DNA of 64,000 nucleotides from the NCBI RefSeq assembly GCF_001267535.1, contig NZ_JRXE01000028.1:1-64000 (forward strand), in the 5' to 3' direction. Origin of the DNA: Winslowiella iniecta (GTDB lineage Bacteria > Pseudomonadota > Gammaproteobacteria > Enterobacterales > Enterobacteriaceae). Numbering within the stretch: the stretch's first letter is position 1; each line of letters starts with the position of its first letter. Made by a program: the position numbers and the translations under genes. Of this stretch, positions 16,781 through 25,362 are shown one piece after another. The notes beneath the pieces are model-generated. The model had not been told where the DNA came from and ran no database searches. It saw only the letters and a program-made list of their open reading frames with translations.

Positions 16781-19279
16781 ATGATGAAGCAGCGGGTGTT
16801 GAGCGGCGTGAGTCGGAGAAAAAGGACAGCAACGATATTGCTGTCGCTGTGCTGTTTTCCGGCTTTTTCCAGCGCCGAGGAGAGCCAGAACCCGGTTTAT
16901 CAGTTCAATGATGGCTTTATTATGGGCAGCAAGGATAAGGTCGATCTGTCGCGATTTTCCACCAATGCCATTACCGAAGGTCGCTATTCGGTGGATGTGT
17001 ATACCAATAATGAGTGGAAAGGGCGTCAGGAACTGAATATCACCCGCGCGGAAGATGGAAAATTAGGGGTGTGTTACACCCGGGCGATGCTGGTGCGCTT
17101 TGGTATTGCGGTGGAAAAACTGAATCCAGAACTGAGCCAGCGTGAGGGTTATTGCGGGCGGTTACAGCAGTGGCGTGATGACCCGAATGTCACTGACCAT
17201 TTTATTCAGTCTTCACTGCGGCTGGATATTTCGGTTCCGCAGCTTTACGAGGATCAGCTGTATAAAAGCTATGTCAGCCCGGAATACTGGAATAAAGGTA
17301 TCACCGCACTGAATCTTGGCTGGATGGCGAACGTCTATAACAGCCATCTCTCATCCGTCGATAGCCGCGACGACAGTAGCGCCTGGCTGGGGATTAACGC
17401 CGGGCTGTCATGGGATGGCTGGTTACTGAAACATATCGGCAATCTGGACTGGCAGCAGCAAAAAGGATCCGCCAGCTGGAACAGCAATCAGACCTATTTA
17501 CAGCGACCGATCCCGCAGATCAATTCGATCGTCAGCAGCGGGCAGATCTTTACCAGCGGTGAGTTTTTCGATACCACCGGTTTGCGCGGCATTAACCTCG
17601 CCACCGACGATAATATGTTTCCCGATGGTATGCGCGCCTACGCGCCGGAAATTCGTGGCGTGGCGCAAAGTAATGCGCTGGTGACGGTGCGCCAGTCGAA
17701 CAATATTATCTACCAGACGACAGTATCGCCCGGGCCTTTTATCCTTACGGATGTTTACCCTTCGGGTTATGGCAGCGATCTGGAAGTGTCGGTGAAAGAG
17801 GCCGATGGCAGTGTGCAGGTGTTCAGCGTGCCCTATGCGTCGGTCGCGCAGCTGCTGCGTCCGGGTATGACGCGTTATGCCTTATCTGCCGGTAAGGTGG
17901 ATAACGAGAATCTGCGCAATAAACCGATGCTGTATCAGGGCAGTTATCAGTATGGCGTCAACAACCTGTTTACCGGCTATGTCGGCGTAACGGGCTTTGA
18001 TCAGTATCAGGCTTTTCTGCTGGGGACCGGGCTGAATACCGGTATTGGTGCGTTATCACTGGATGTGATTCAGTCACGTCTGAAGATGGATCAGGGTGAA
18101 AAGAGTGGTCAAAGTTATCGCGCCACCTTCAACCGCATGTTTGCCGAGACGCAAACCAGCATCGTGCTGGCGGCTTATCGCTACTCGACGAAAGACTATT
18201 ACAACCTGAACGATGCGCTGTATGTCGTTGATCAGCAGAAGAATGCCGGGCGAAACTACAGCCTGTGGCGTGAGAAAAACGGCTTCAGCTTTACGGTAAA
18301 TCAGAATCTGCCAGAGGGATGGGGCGGGTTTTATCTTAACGGGCAGATTTCTGACTACTGGAACCGCTCCGGTAGCGAAAAGCAGTATCAGCTGAGCTAC
18401 AACAATATGTTGGGTCGCCTCTCCTGGTCGCTGGGCGGGCAACGTATCTATACCCCGGACAGCTCCGGGCATCGCCGTGACGACCGCATTTCACTTAACT
18501 TTAGCTACCCGCTGTACTTTGGCGAAAGCCGTACCGCCAGTCTGACCTCCAGTACGGCCTTCAATAATTCGCGCTTCAGCAGCACCCAGATGGGGGTAAG
18601 CGGGTCGCTCGATGATGAAAACAACCTTGGTTACGGCGTGAGTACTTCAACATATCGCGGCGGTCAGCATGATGTCGCGCTGAATGGCAGTTATCGCACG
18701 CCTTACAGCGCGTTATCGGCCAGCTACAGCCAGGGCGAGGGATACCGTCAGAGTGGCCTGGGGGCCAGCGGCACGCTGATTGCGCACCGGGGCGGCGTGA
18801 CCTTCTCGCCGGAAACCGGCAGCACGCTGGCGCTGGTGGAAGCGAAAAATGCTGAGGGCGCGCGTTTACCTGGCTCGCCGGGCAGCAGAGTGGACAGTAA
18901 TGGTTACGCCATCCTGCCATATCTGCGCCCGTACCGGATTAACGCGGTGGAAATCGATCCCAAAGGCATGGCGCAGGATGTGACATTTGATAAAACCGTC
19001 AGCCAGGTGGTGCCTTATGAAGGCAGCGTGGTAAAGGTGGCGTTCGGCACCACGGTTGAGCGCAACAGGATGATCGTTGCCCGTCAGCGCAATCATGCGC
19101 CGTTACCGTTTGGTGCCAGCATCGTCGATCCGGCCGGTAAGGAGATTGGTGTGGTCGGGCAGGGCAGTATGCTGTTTATCAATGATGACAAGGTAAAGCA
19201 GTTTGCGGTCAGATGGAGTGGTGGTCAGTGCGACATCAGTCTGGAACAGAATAACGCTAAGGAAGTGCTATGTCGCTGA
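16781..19279 (+). CDS. mrkC: Type 3 fimbrial outer membrane usher MrkC
   Basis: Outer membrane usher of 832 residues that assembles and secretes the pilus. After a signal peptide (to about 31) come the N-terminal chaperone-binding domain (YQFNDGFIMGSKDKVDLSRF), the 24-strand barrel with its plug (GPFILTDVYPSGYGSDLEV), and the C-terminal domains. The late cysteines (GGQCDISLEQ...VLC) form the usual C-terminal pair. The gene overlaps mrkD by ten bases. Confidence 0.95.
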   Translation: MMKQRVLSGVSRRKRTATILLSLCCFPAFSSAEESQNPVYQFNDGFIMGSKDKVDLSRFSTNAITEGRYSVDVYTNNEWKGRQELNITRAEDGKLGVCYTRAMLVRFGIAVEKLNPELSQREGYCGRLQQWRDDPNVTDHFIQSSLRLDISVPQLYEDQLYKSYVSPEYWNKGITALNLGWMANVYNSHLSSVDSRDDSSAWLGINAGLSWDGWLLKHIGNLDWQQQKGSASWNSNQTYLQRPIPQINSIVSSGQIFTSGEFFDTTGLRGINLATDDNMFPDGMRAYAPEIRGVAQSNALVTVRQSNNIIYQTTVSPGPFILTDVYPSGYGSDLEVSVKEADGSVQVFSVPYASVAQLLRPGMTRYALSAGKVDNENLRNKPMLYQGSYQYGVNNLFTGYVGVTGFDQYQAFLLGTGLNTGIGALSLDVIQSRLKMDQGEKSGQSYRATFNRMFAETQTSIVLAAYRYSTKDYYNLNDALYVVDQQKNAGRNYSLWREKNGFSFTVNQNLPEGWGGFYLNGQISDYWNRSGSEKQYQLSYNNMLGRLSWSLGGQRIYTPDSSGHRRDDRISLNFSYPLYFGESRTASLTSSTAFNNSRFSSTQMGVSGSLDDENNLGYGVSTSTYRGGQHDVALNGSYRTPYSALSASYSQGEGYRQSGLGASGTLIAHRGGVTFSPETGSTLALVEAKNAEGARLPGSPGSRVDSNGYAILPYLRPYRINAVEIDPKGMAQDVTFDKTVSQVVPYEGSVVKVAFGTTVERNRMIVARQRNHAPLPFGASIVDPAGKEIGVVGQGSMLFINDDKVKQFAVRWSGGQCDISLEQNNAKEVLCR

Positions 19280-20262
19280 AGACAATGTTGCGCTGTGCCG
19301 CCGGGCTGCTGGCCGTGATCGCGGTATCCTCTTATGCTGACTGCACGCGCCTGGCGCAGCGCACCGTCACGCTGGATATGGTGGTCGGCAGAGTTGTCGT
19401 CAATCCGGATCTGCCGGTCGGGTCGGTGATTGCTACCCGCAACTGGACCATGTCGGCCGGTGATGGTGCCAGCTACCGCTGCCGGGGCACCTCGAATTTC
19501 GTCGCAAAAGTGGTAGCGCCTGGGGCGATGGATTTGGGCAACAAAATCTACTCCACCAACGTGCCTGGCATTGGCCTGCGCTTTAGCCGCGGTGGCGCGA
19601 CGGTCAATATTGTCTATCCCGGTAACTATATCTCCAGCACTTCGCGTACCACCGATTACTCACTGGAAGGTTCGCGCTTTACGCTTGAAGTGATTAAAAC
19701 CGCCCAGCTGACCGGCAGTGGCACCATTGCCAGCGGCAAATACACCTCGTATGACTATCAGTACGGTAATAATCCGATCCTGGAAACCTGGCTTAGCGCC
19801 AATGCGATTACTGTGGTTTCCCCTTCCTGCACGGTGCTGGCGGGCAAGAATATGAATGTGGATCTCGGAATGATTAAACGCAGCGATCTTAAAGGCCGGG
19901 GCAGCTACGCCGGGGGACGTCAGTTTAATCTGCAACTGCAATGCAGTGGCGGTATCAGTGCCACCGGGTATGCGAATATTAATACCACCTTCTCCGGTAC
20001 GCTGGCGAGCGGGACCACCGCCAGTCAGGGCGTACTGATTAACGAGAAAACCGGTTCCGGCGCGGCGCAGGGAGTGGGAGTACAGGTGCTGAAGGATGGC
20101 TCACCGCTGGAGATGAATAAAAAGTACAGCATTGGCCAGTTACGTAACAATCAGACGCAATATATTACCCTGCCGTATACCGCCCGTTTCTACCAGTATC
20201 TGCAAAATATCAGCAGTGGCGAGGTGGAGTCACATATGGTGTTTAATCTGACTTACGATTAA
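19270..20262 (+). CDS. mrkD: Type 3 fimbrial tip adhesin MrkD
   Basis: Two-domain tip adhesin of 330 residues with a signal peptide (to about 23). The N-terminal receptor-binding half contains the first disulphide (ADCTRLAQ, YRCRGTS); MrkD of Klebsiella binds collagen through it. The C-terminal pilin half begins near 'PSCTVLAGKNMNVDLGMIKRSDL' and ends VESHMVFNLTYD. Binding specificity varies with the N-terminal half, so the ligand here is open. A convergent hairpin follows; no mrkF is present after it. Confidence 0.9.
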   Translation: MSLKTMLRCAAGLLAVIAVSSYADCTRLAQRTVTLDMVVGRVVVNPDLPVGSVIATRNWTMSAGDGASYRCRGTSNFVAKVVAPGAMDLGNKIYSTNVPGIGLRFSRGGATVNIVYPGNYISSTSRTTDYSLEGSRFTLEVIKTAQLTGSGTIASGKYTSYDYQYGNNPILETWLSANAITVVSPSCTVLAGKNMNVDLGMIKRSDLKGRGSYAGGRQFNLQLQCSGGISATGYANINTTFSGTLASGTTASQGVLINEKTGSGAAQGVGVQVLKDGSPLEMNKKYSIGQLRNNQTQYITLPYTARFYQYLQNISSGEVESHMVFNLTYD

Positions 20263-20292
20263 AGCCGGCGTCGGCAGACAATAAGGTTTCAC

Positions 20293-20318
20293 ACCACGCC
20301 GGGTATTCCCGGCGTGGT
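20293..20318. terminator. Bidirectional hairpin after mrkD
   Basis: ACCACGCCGGG (20293-20303) pairs perfectly with CCCGGCGTGGT (20308-20318) around TATT. It lies between the mrkD stop and the convergent EAL gene. There is no clear T-run. Confidence 0.55.
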
Positions 20319-21043
20319 CAATCCACCGTAGCGGGTTCGGCAGTCAGCGTGGCGATATTGACCTCTTTCCAGTAGTGTCCCTGTAAAGCAAACCACGGCA
20401 TGCCGGCAAGCCAGCGCTGATGCTGTTCATTTTCAATACCTTCAACCACCACTTTGTAGTTGTTACAGTGCAAAAAACTGAGCAATGAATGCATTAGTTG
20501 TTTACCCTGACTTTCTCCCATTAAATACCAAAAAATGTCTTTATCGATTTTTATATAGTCAAAGTGATGACGTCGAATGGATGCCAGCCCGGCATAGCCG
20601 GAGCCAAAGTCATCAAGCCATAATGGCAGTGCGTGCGCGGTTGCGCTTTGCAAAGGAGAGTTGTCGGTAAGGCTACAGGAATGTTCGTTAACTTCGAAGT
20701 GAATGCATCCTGTCGCTTTTACCCGCCGGATAATGGCAGAGTCTTTCAACAGCGTAAGCGTATGGTTATCCAGATTAATCGTGACATAAATCTGACGTTC
20801 GTTGAACCAGTCTTTGTGCGCTTCAACTAAATCGAGTTGTTCATGTATTATCGCTTCGCGAACAGCATTGCTGGCAAAGCTAAAAAAGTGTTCCGGAGAG
20901 AGGGGGGTTAAACTGGCGTGCAGACGGGTTAAACATTCTACAGCCACCAATTTTCCGGCAGCAGAAAACATTTTCTGAAAAACATAGCTGACAGAGATAT
21001 CATCCCGGGATAAATTTTCAATAAAAGCTTTTTCTGATTCCAT
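20318..21043 (-). CDS. mrkJ: MrkJ-like c-di-GMP phosphodiesterase (EAL domain)
   Basis: A lone EAL domain of 241 residues, expected to hydrolyse c-di-GMP and so turn down fimbrial expression. Key positions are kept: E36 in ECL, N90, E117, D144-D145 in DDFGSGY, K165 and D167 in KID, E201 in EGIE, and Q221 in LQGHYW. It should therefore be active. It lies next to mrkABCD and a MrkH-like gene, as in Klebsiella, where MrkJ opposes MrkH by removing its ligand. It is convergent to mrkD. Confidence 0.85.
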   Translation of the reverse strand: MESEKAFIENLSRDDISVSYVFQKMFSAAGKLVAVECLTRLHASLTPLSPEHFFSFASNAVREAIIHEQLDLVEAHKDWFNERQIYVTINLDNHTLTLLKDSAIIRRVKATGCIHFEVNEHSCSLTDNSPLQSATAHALPLWLDDFGSGYAGLASIRRHHFDYIKIDKDIFWYLMGESQGKQLMHSLLSFLHCNNYKVVVEGIENEQHQRWLAGMPWFALQGHYWKEVNIATLTAEPATVD

Positions 21044-21280
21044 TTTCTTCTCAGTAGCATTGGCAGTTTTTATCTGAGCTTTTCAGAGTGTGCGGCTGCC
21101 TGATCCCTGTCATACTTCGCCATCAATGATTAAATCCATCTTATTATAAGATAACTTTTTAGTTTAATCTTCTGTTTATAGTGCTTAAGGTGATTTTTTT
21201 ATCTGTGGCTGACCACAAAGTTCTTCGGTTTTTTTACTGCTGGCGACAGAATGCAGTCAGTTATTAGTCGCCGCCAGTCG

Positions 21281-22000
21281 TTAAGACATTGAGTGGTATT
21301 TGTACCATTTGTTCTGCTTTTTCTGATGGAGTATCAGATTCATCAATATATCATCCAGCTCTCTTTCTATATGCCCAATATTTCTGAAATTGCAGGCGAG
21401 GTGAAGATAGCTTTTTTTCTGGTTATTGATGTCTATTTCACTGATCTCTTTGATATTGATGATAAAAATATCTGTCGAGATTTTTCCATAGCTTTCAAAG
21501 TCGAGAACGGTATTTTTAAGGATAGAGCCAATTAGAGCGGGGGCGTCAATAACCGGTGAGACGATCAGCGCGCAACCGCCTTTAGAAATGTTTTTTATTT
21601 GCAGTTTATAAGGCTCGCCATTTTTAAATCTGCCGTGACAGAAGAAATTATGATCTTCTGAAACATCAATTCTCAAATCTTTTCTTCGCTGCGTAATATT
21701 GATTTTTTGTGGCATCGGAATATGCAGCAATGCCTCATTGTCAGCGCAGACAAGTTGAGTGGCTGCCGTTTTGAATTCAATGTTTGAGATATTATTCTGA
21801 ATGGAAAAGTGCAGCGTCTGATTGCCATTAACAATTTTTTTATTAAAGGGTATCGCAAGGCCATTTAAATCTATCTTACACAGGCGGCTTATGACGATAC
21901 CTTTGTTACAAGATATCTCAATCCGGCTGTTTTTTTTGAATGCTTCCCGCAGCACGGCTAAAATTTCAAAGCGGTCTTTTTTTTCGTATACGCCATCCAT
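21281..22000 (-). CDS. mrkH: MrkH-like PilZ-domain transcription activator
   Basis: A 239-residue protein with an N-terminal YcgR-like half (about 1-100) and a PilZ domain (about 103-220). The c-di-GMP motif is intact: R105, R106 and R110 (QRRKDLR) and N137-x-S139-x-x-G142. Layout, length and neighbours fit MrkH, which binds c-di-GMP and then activates mrkA. The partner mrkI (LuxR type) is not seen beside it. Reading: high c-di-GMP activates MrkH and mrkABCD, while MrkJ lowers the signal. The similarity to MrkH is moderate, so the target promoter is inferred from context. Confidence 0.75.
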   Translation of the reverse strand: MDGVYEKKDRFEILAVLREAFKKNSRIEISCNKGIVISRLCKIDLNGLAIPFNKKIVNGNQTLHFSIQNNISNIEFKTAATQLVCADNEALLHIPMPQKINITQRRKDLRIDVSEDHNFFCHGRFKNGEPYKLQIKNISKGGCALIVSPVIDAPALIGSILKNTVLDFESYGKISTDIFIINIKEISEIDINNQKKSYLHLACNFRNIGHIERELDDILMNLILHQKKQNKWYKYHSMS

Positions 22001-22594
22001 ACATCAATCATCCTTTTCAATGCTTTCTGGTAATCATAGATCCTGAGCAGTACAAGGCTTGTTAGCGGGCAATATGCGGTGTTAATGCCTGGGTGATAAC
22101 AAAGTTGAATGTAATATAACTGCCTTGCATAACGAAATATGGAGGTTTTTTCCAGTAATATGACTGGAGAGGAATATTATAATAAACCCGTAAAATTATT
22201 ACAGAGAATATATTAATTAAACTGTTGTGTAACCAGCTAATTTGAGTCTATCTCAAAAAAAAATTTCTTTAATTGTTATTCCCTATTAATTATGAATGAT
22301 TGATTTGCCATCCGCAAAGTTATAGTTAAGTTATATTTATCATTTTGCGTGATTGATATTCCAGTAATGTGTAACAGATAATCTGAGCGTGCTACCGGTC
22401 AGTTTAGTTGAATCAGATAAACCACAATAATTACCTGACAGAAGAATAACATTAAGTGATTATTTGTAGTGGTGTTTTGCTATTTTTCGCGTAAAAAAAT
22501 AAGAACATGATTTTTCTTCATGTCACATGTGATTTTTTCAAAACCATAATTTATCTGATTGGTGTAACGTGCCAAAAGGAATCAAAAAACATTA
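22001..22594. other. AT-rich intergenic region between mrkH and the MetE-like gene
   Basis: About 590 bases without a gene. It must carry the divergent promoters of mrkH (minus) and the methyltransferase (plus). I see no tRNA, strong palindrome or repeat in it. The low GC suits a region bound by H-NS, but that is inference. Confidence 0.4.
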
Positions 22595-23785
22595 ATGAGA
22601 ATAATTATGACGTCAAAACACACACTACCGCCATTCCGTACTGATGTCGTCGGCAGCTATCTGCGTCCGGCCTATTTGCATCAGGCTCGCAGTCAGTTTG
22701 CCAAAGGGGAAATTAGCGCTGATAATCTTCAAACCGTTGAAAATAAAGCCATTACCGAGCTGATTGAGAAGCAGAAAGCGGCGGGGCTGAAGGTGATCAC
22801 CGACGGCGAGTTCCGTCGCAGCTGGTGGCATCTCGACTTTATGTGGGGACTGAATGGAGTGGAAAAGGCCGATTTATCCCATGGCTATGTATTTGACGGG
22901 ATTGAAACGCGCCCGGAAACCGCGCGGTTAACCGCTAAGATCGGCGGTAAAAACCATCCTTTTCTGGAACATTTCCGCTTCCTGTTACCGTTTGCCGACG
23001 CGGGTATTGTTCCGCGTCTGACCATTCCTGCGCCAGCCCAGTTTTTTAAAGAGCTGTATCGCCCGGAGAATAAAGCCGCGACAGAAAGCATTTACCCCAC
23101 GCAGGCGGAATTAATTCAGGATCTTACCCGTGCTTATCAGACCTTTATCGCCGAGCTTTATGCTGCGGGCTGCCGAAACCTGCAACTGGATGACTGCACC
23201 TGGGGCATGATGGTTGATGCGCGTTACAATAATGCTGGCGTTGCCGATCGCTCATTATTGAAAGAAGAACCCTGTGATTGTCACTCAACCACCCATACGG
23301 TGATTAGCGATAACGTTCAGTCACTGGCGGAATTACTGCTGGCGATTAACAATGCCGCCATCGAAGGTGCGCCGGACGATCTGATTCTGACTACCCATGT
23401 TTGTCGTGGTAACTATCGTTCCACCTGGGCTGCCAGCGGCGGTTACCAGCCGGTTGCCAGTGTACTGTTCGGCAGAGAAAACGTTTCGGCTTACTATCTT
23501 GAGTTCGATACTGAACGTGCCGGTGATTTTTCCCCTCTGGCTGAAGTGAGCGGTGACAAAAAGGTGGTGCTGGGTCTGGTATCGTCCAAAACCGGTGAGC
23601 TGGAAGATAAACAAGCGGTTATCGACCGTATTAAAGAGGCGACGCAGTATATCCCTCTGGATCGCCTGTGCCTGAGCACTCAATGCGGCTTTGCCTCGAC
23701 CGAAGAGGGTAATGCGCTGACGGAACAGCAGCAATGGGCGAAGATCGCGCTGGTAAAAGAGATCGCCGAAGAGGTGTGGAAATAA
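22595..23785 (+). CDS. MetE-like cobalamin-independent methionine synthase family protein
   Basis: A 396-residue protein matching the C-terminal (catalytic) half of cobalamin-independent methionine synthase, like Bacillus YxjG/YxjH. These proteins have the zinc and homocysteine site but lack the N-terminal half of MetE. Seen: DVVGSYLRPAYL near the start, ITDGEFRRSWWHLDF, 'LQLDDCTWG', THVCRGNYRSTW with the His-x-Cys zinc ligands, and a late CGFAS zinc cysteine. The usual start may be ATG 22607 (MTSKHTLPPFR), but neither start has a strong ribosome site. The methyl donor for such short forms is not settled; they can act on folates or other methyl donors. Confidence 0.85.
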   Translation: MRIIMTSKHTLPPFRTDVVGSYLRPAYLHQARSQFAKGEISADNLQTVENKAITELIEKQKAAGLKVITDGEFRRSWWHLDFMWGLNGVEKADLSHGYVFDGIETRPETARLTAKIGGKNHPFLEHFRFLLPFADAGIVPRLTIPAPAQFFKELYRPENKAATESIYPTQAELIQDLTRAYQTFIAELYAAGCRNLQLDDCTWGMMVDARYNNAGVADRSLLKEEPCDCHSTTHTVISDNVQSLAELLLAINNAAIEGAPDDLILTTHVCRGNYRSTWAASGGYQPVASVLFGRENVSAYYLEFDTERAGDFSPLAEVSGDKKVVLGLVSSKTGELEDKQAVIDRIKEATQYIPLDRLCLSTQCGFASTEEGNALTEQQQWAKIALVKEIAEEVWK

Positions 23786-23894
23786 GTTTTGCCGTTAAAG
23801 CGTGTTGGCTGAGCATTCGGGCCATTGGCTGGCGGATGCTCAGTGATTTGGATCGGCAGGATATGGGCAAGTTAATATTAACGAAGCCGCCGAT

Positions 23895-24350
23895 CTATTG
23901 CGGGAGATCGCCCATCAGGTTGATTTCCTCAATACGGCGTTTATTTATATTTATTTCGCATTGCTCAATTGTGGGCTGATAGTCAAAGCCTTCCTCTCCA
24001 ATTTGAGAAGCAACTGCCAGACAGAAATCTTTTTTGTATCTTTCCCAAGTTTTTTGAGATTTCGATAGTCGCTTTTGAAACACACTGCCGGTTGTTTCTT
24101 CACTTTTACTATTGAATGGATCCATAAAATTAGAGTCATTTATTATTGAGGTTAATTTTTTCTCTAAAACACGGTTTACCTCTTTATTACTTTTTTTCCA
24201 CTGTAATGCAATACAGTTTTCACCTTCATGGCGATTGTCTATCTTTGCATAGCATGCATCTTTTTCACTGCCTGCCATCAGTGGAGTGACGGCGAGGCAA
24301 ACGGATGGGAAAAGAATCATAGTGATGAGTGTAAAAGCTTTAATTTTCAT
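23895..24350 (-). CDS. LprI/DUF1311-like periplasmic protein, candidate immunity of the orphan module
   Basis: A 151-residue secreted protein (signal peptide to about A20). It resembles lysozyme-inhibitor LprI-type proteins: paired cysteines, a long helix, then 'LSKSQKTWERYKKDFCLAVAS' with the S/AQxxW motif and a late C. It shares its tail (RRIEEINL) and design with the protein at 24901. It overlaps the upstream orphan toxin tip by four bases (ATGA), exactly as its paralogue overlaps the intact effector. A role as periplasmic immunity against a muramidase is inferred from this pairing. Confidence 0.65.
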   Translation of the reverse strand: MKIKAFTLITMILFPSVCLAVTPLMAGSEKDACYAKIDNRHEGENCIALQWKKSNKEVNRVLEKKLTSIINDSNFMDPFNSKSEETTGSVFQKRLSKSQKTWERYKKDFCLAVASQIGEEGFDYQPTIEQCEININKRRIEEINLMGDLPQ

Positions 24351-24811
24351 TTTAGATACCTGATTCTTTTTCTGCTTGACTCAAATGTCATGTAGTAAGC
24401 ATTACTACTGATAGGTGAAATTAACTTACTTTCATCGTTATCCATTGCAGCTAAACATAAAATTTCAGCGTGAGTAGTGCCCTGATAGTATATATCAACC
24501 AGCACGTCACGGATTTTCTGATTTAATAAGTGCCAGGGAGTTGCTCCTTGCTGATTTTTCGTGTTCCGTAAATAAGACCTCCCGGTCTCATCGCGTTTAA
24601 TTCTGTAAGAAATCTCAAACAACCTGATCTGCTGCCGATGGCTGATTTCCCCGACCATTGGGCCATACACTTGTACAAACTTCCTGGCCTGACTAGATTT
24701 CAGACCGGCGGCTTTGTGGCAAATAACCGTTTGAATATTACTGGCGAGTCTATTAGCGCTGGATATAAATAAATTTGTTAATAAGTAAAATTTAATTGAG
24801 ATAAATATCAC
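24347..24811 (-). pseudogene. Orphan C-terminal tip of a lysozyme-type effector
   Basis: From about residue 26 (IQTVICHKAAGLKSSQARKF) this reads as the C-terminal lobe of the effector at 25359, from its residue 181 on. The first 55 residues are nearly the same, after which the two tips diverge. The peptidoglycan-binding domain and the catalytic lobe with E120, T153 and D159 are missing. The predicted start has no ribosome site. It has the form of a silent tip that could recombine into the full gene, with its own immunity gene directly behind it. Confidence 0.65.
24611..24716 (-). repeat. 106-bp direct repeat, copy in the orphan tip
   Basis: This stretch equals 25623-25728 except for two bases that I can see. 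The identity is far above that of the flanking sequences. It covers the boundary between the shared and variable parts of the effector and would be a good substrate for homologous exchange. Confidence 0.85.
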
Positions 24812-24900
24812 TCTTTTCTACAGAAGTCGAGGAGGACAGAAATCCTGATGGTATAGAGTAAATTGTATTATCTTTCATATGGTTAAATTATAATACCAGT

Positions 24901-25362
24901 CTAATTTTTAGCAGTACGTGTTATTAATTTTATTTCTTCAATGCGTCTGATATTCATCTTTATATTGCATGACATAACTGAAGAGTCATGTGATTGAGCC
25001 CATTCGCCCATTAAATTAGCATTCGCTTCGCATAGGTTATTTCTTGCTTCCTCCCACGCCTGTTGCGATAAATCAAACTGCTTAATGAAAATTTTGTTTA
25101 TTTTATCCCCGTCAGGCTCAGTTAAATGGAAAGGATCATCATATTTTTCCATGATAATCGCTTTCATGGTGCTGATTTCTCTCTGTAGATCTTTACGTGA
25201 TTTATCCTCTTCTAAAGAAATACATTCCTTTGAACTGTTAACTTGTAATGAGGCTTCGGTAAAACAATGGTTAATGGATTTCTCTATATCCAGCATGCTT
25301 GCATATACAGAGTTATCCCACAATCCAATAATAAATAGAAACAAGGCGGTTGTGTTTTTCAT
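24901..25362 (-). CDS. LprI/DUF1311-like periplasmic protein, candidate immunity to the lysozyme effector
   Basis: A 153-residue protein with a signal peptide (to about A21) and the DUF1311/LprI pattern: spaced cysteines, a helical middle and 'QFDLSQQAWEEARNNLCEANANL'. LprI of Mycobacterium inhibits lysozyme. The start overlaps the effector stop by four bases (ATGA), the tight coupling typical of effector-immunity pairs. The likely job is to protect the periplasmic cell wall of the producer and its kin from the effector. The sequence is related to, but clearly different from, the one at 23895, matching the different toxin tips. Confidence 0.7.
   Translation of the reverse strand: MKNTTALFLFIIGLWDNSVYASMLDIEKSINHCFTEASLQVNSSKECISLEEDKSRKDLQREISTMKAIIMEKYDDPFHLTEPDGDKINKIFIKQFDLSQQAWEEARNNLCEANANLMGEWAQSHDSSVMSCNIKMNIRRIEEIKLITRTAKN

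Noticed and set aside
18074-18472. Minus-strand frame inside mrkC
   Set aside because: Shadow of the usher gene.
23734-23979. 81-codon frame after the MetE-like gene
   Set aside because: It overlaps the ends of two genes in another frame. The 'AEHSG...ADAQ'-like hairpin there (CTGAGCAT/ATGCTCAG) was noted, but without a T-run.
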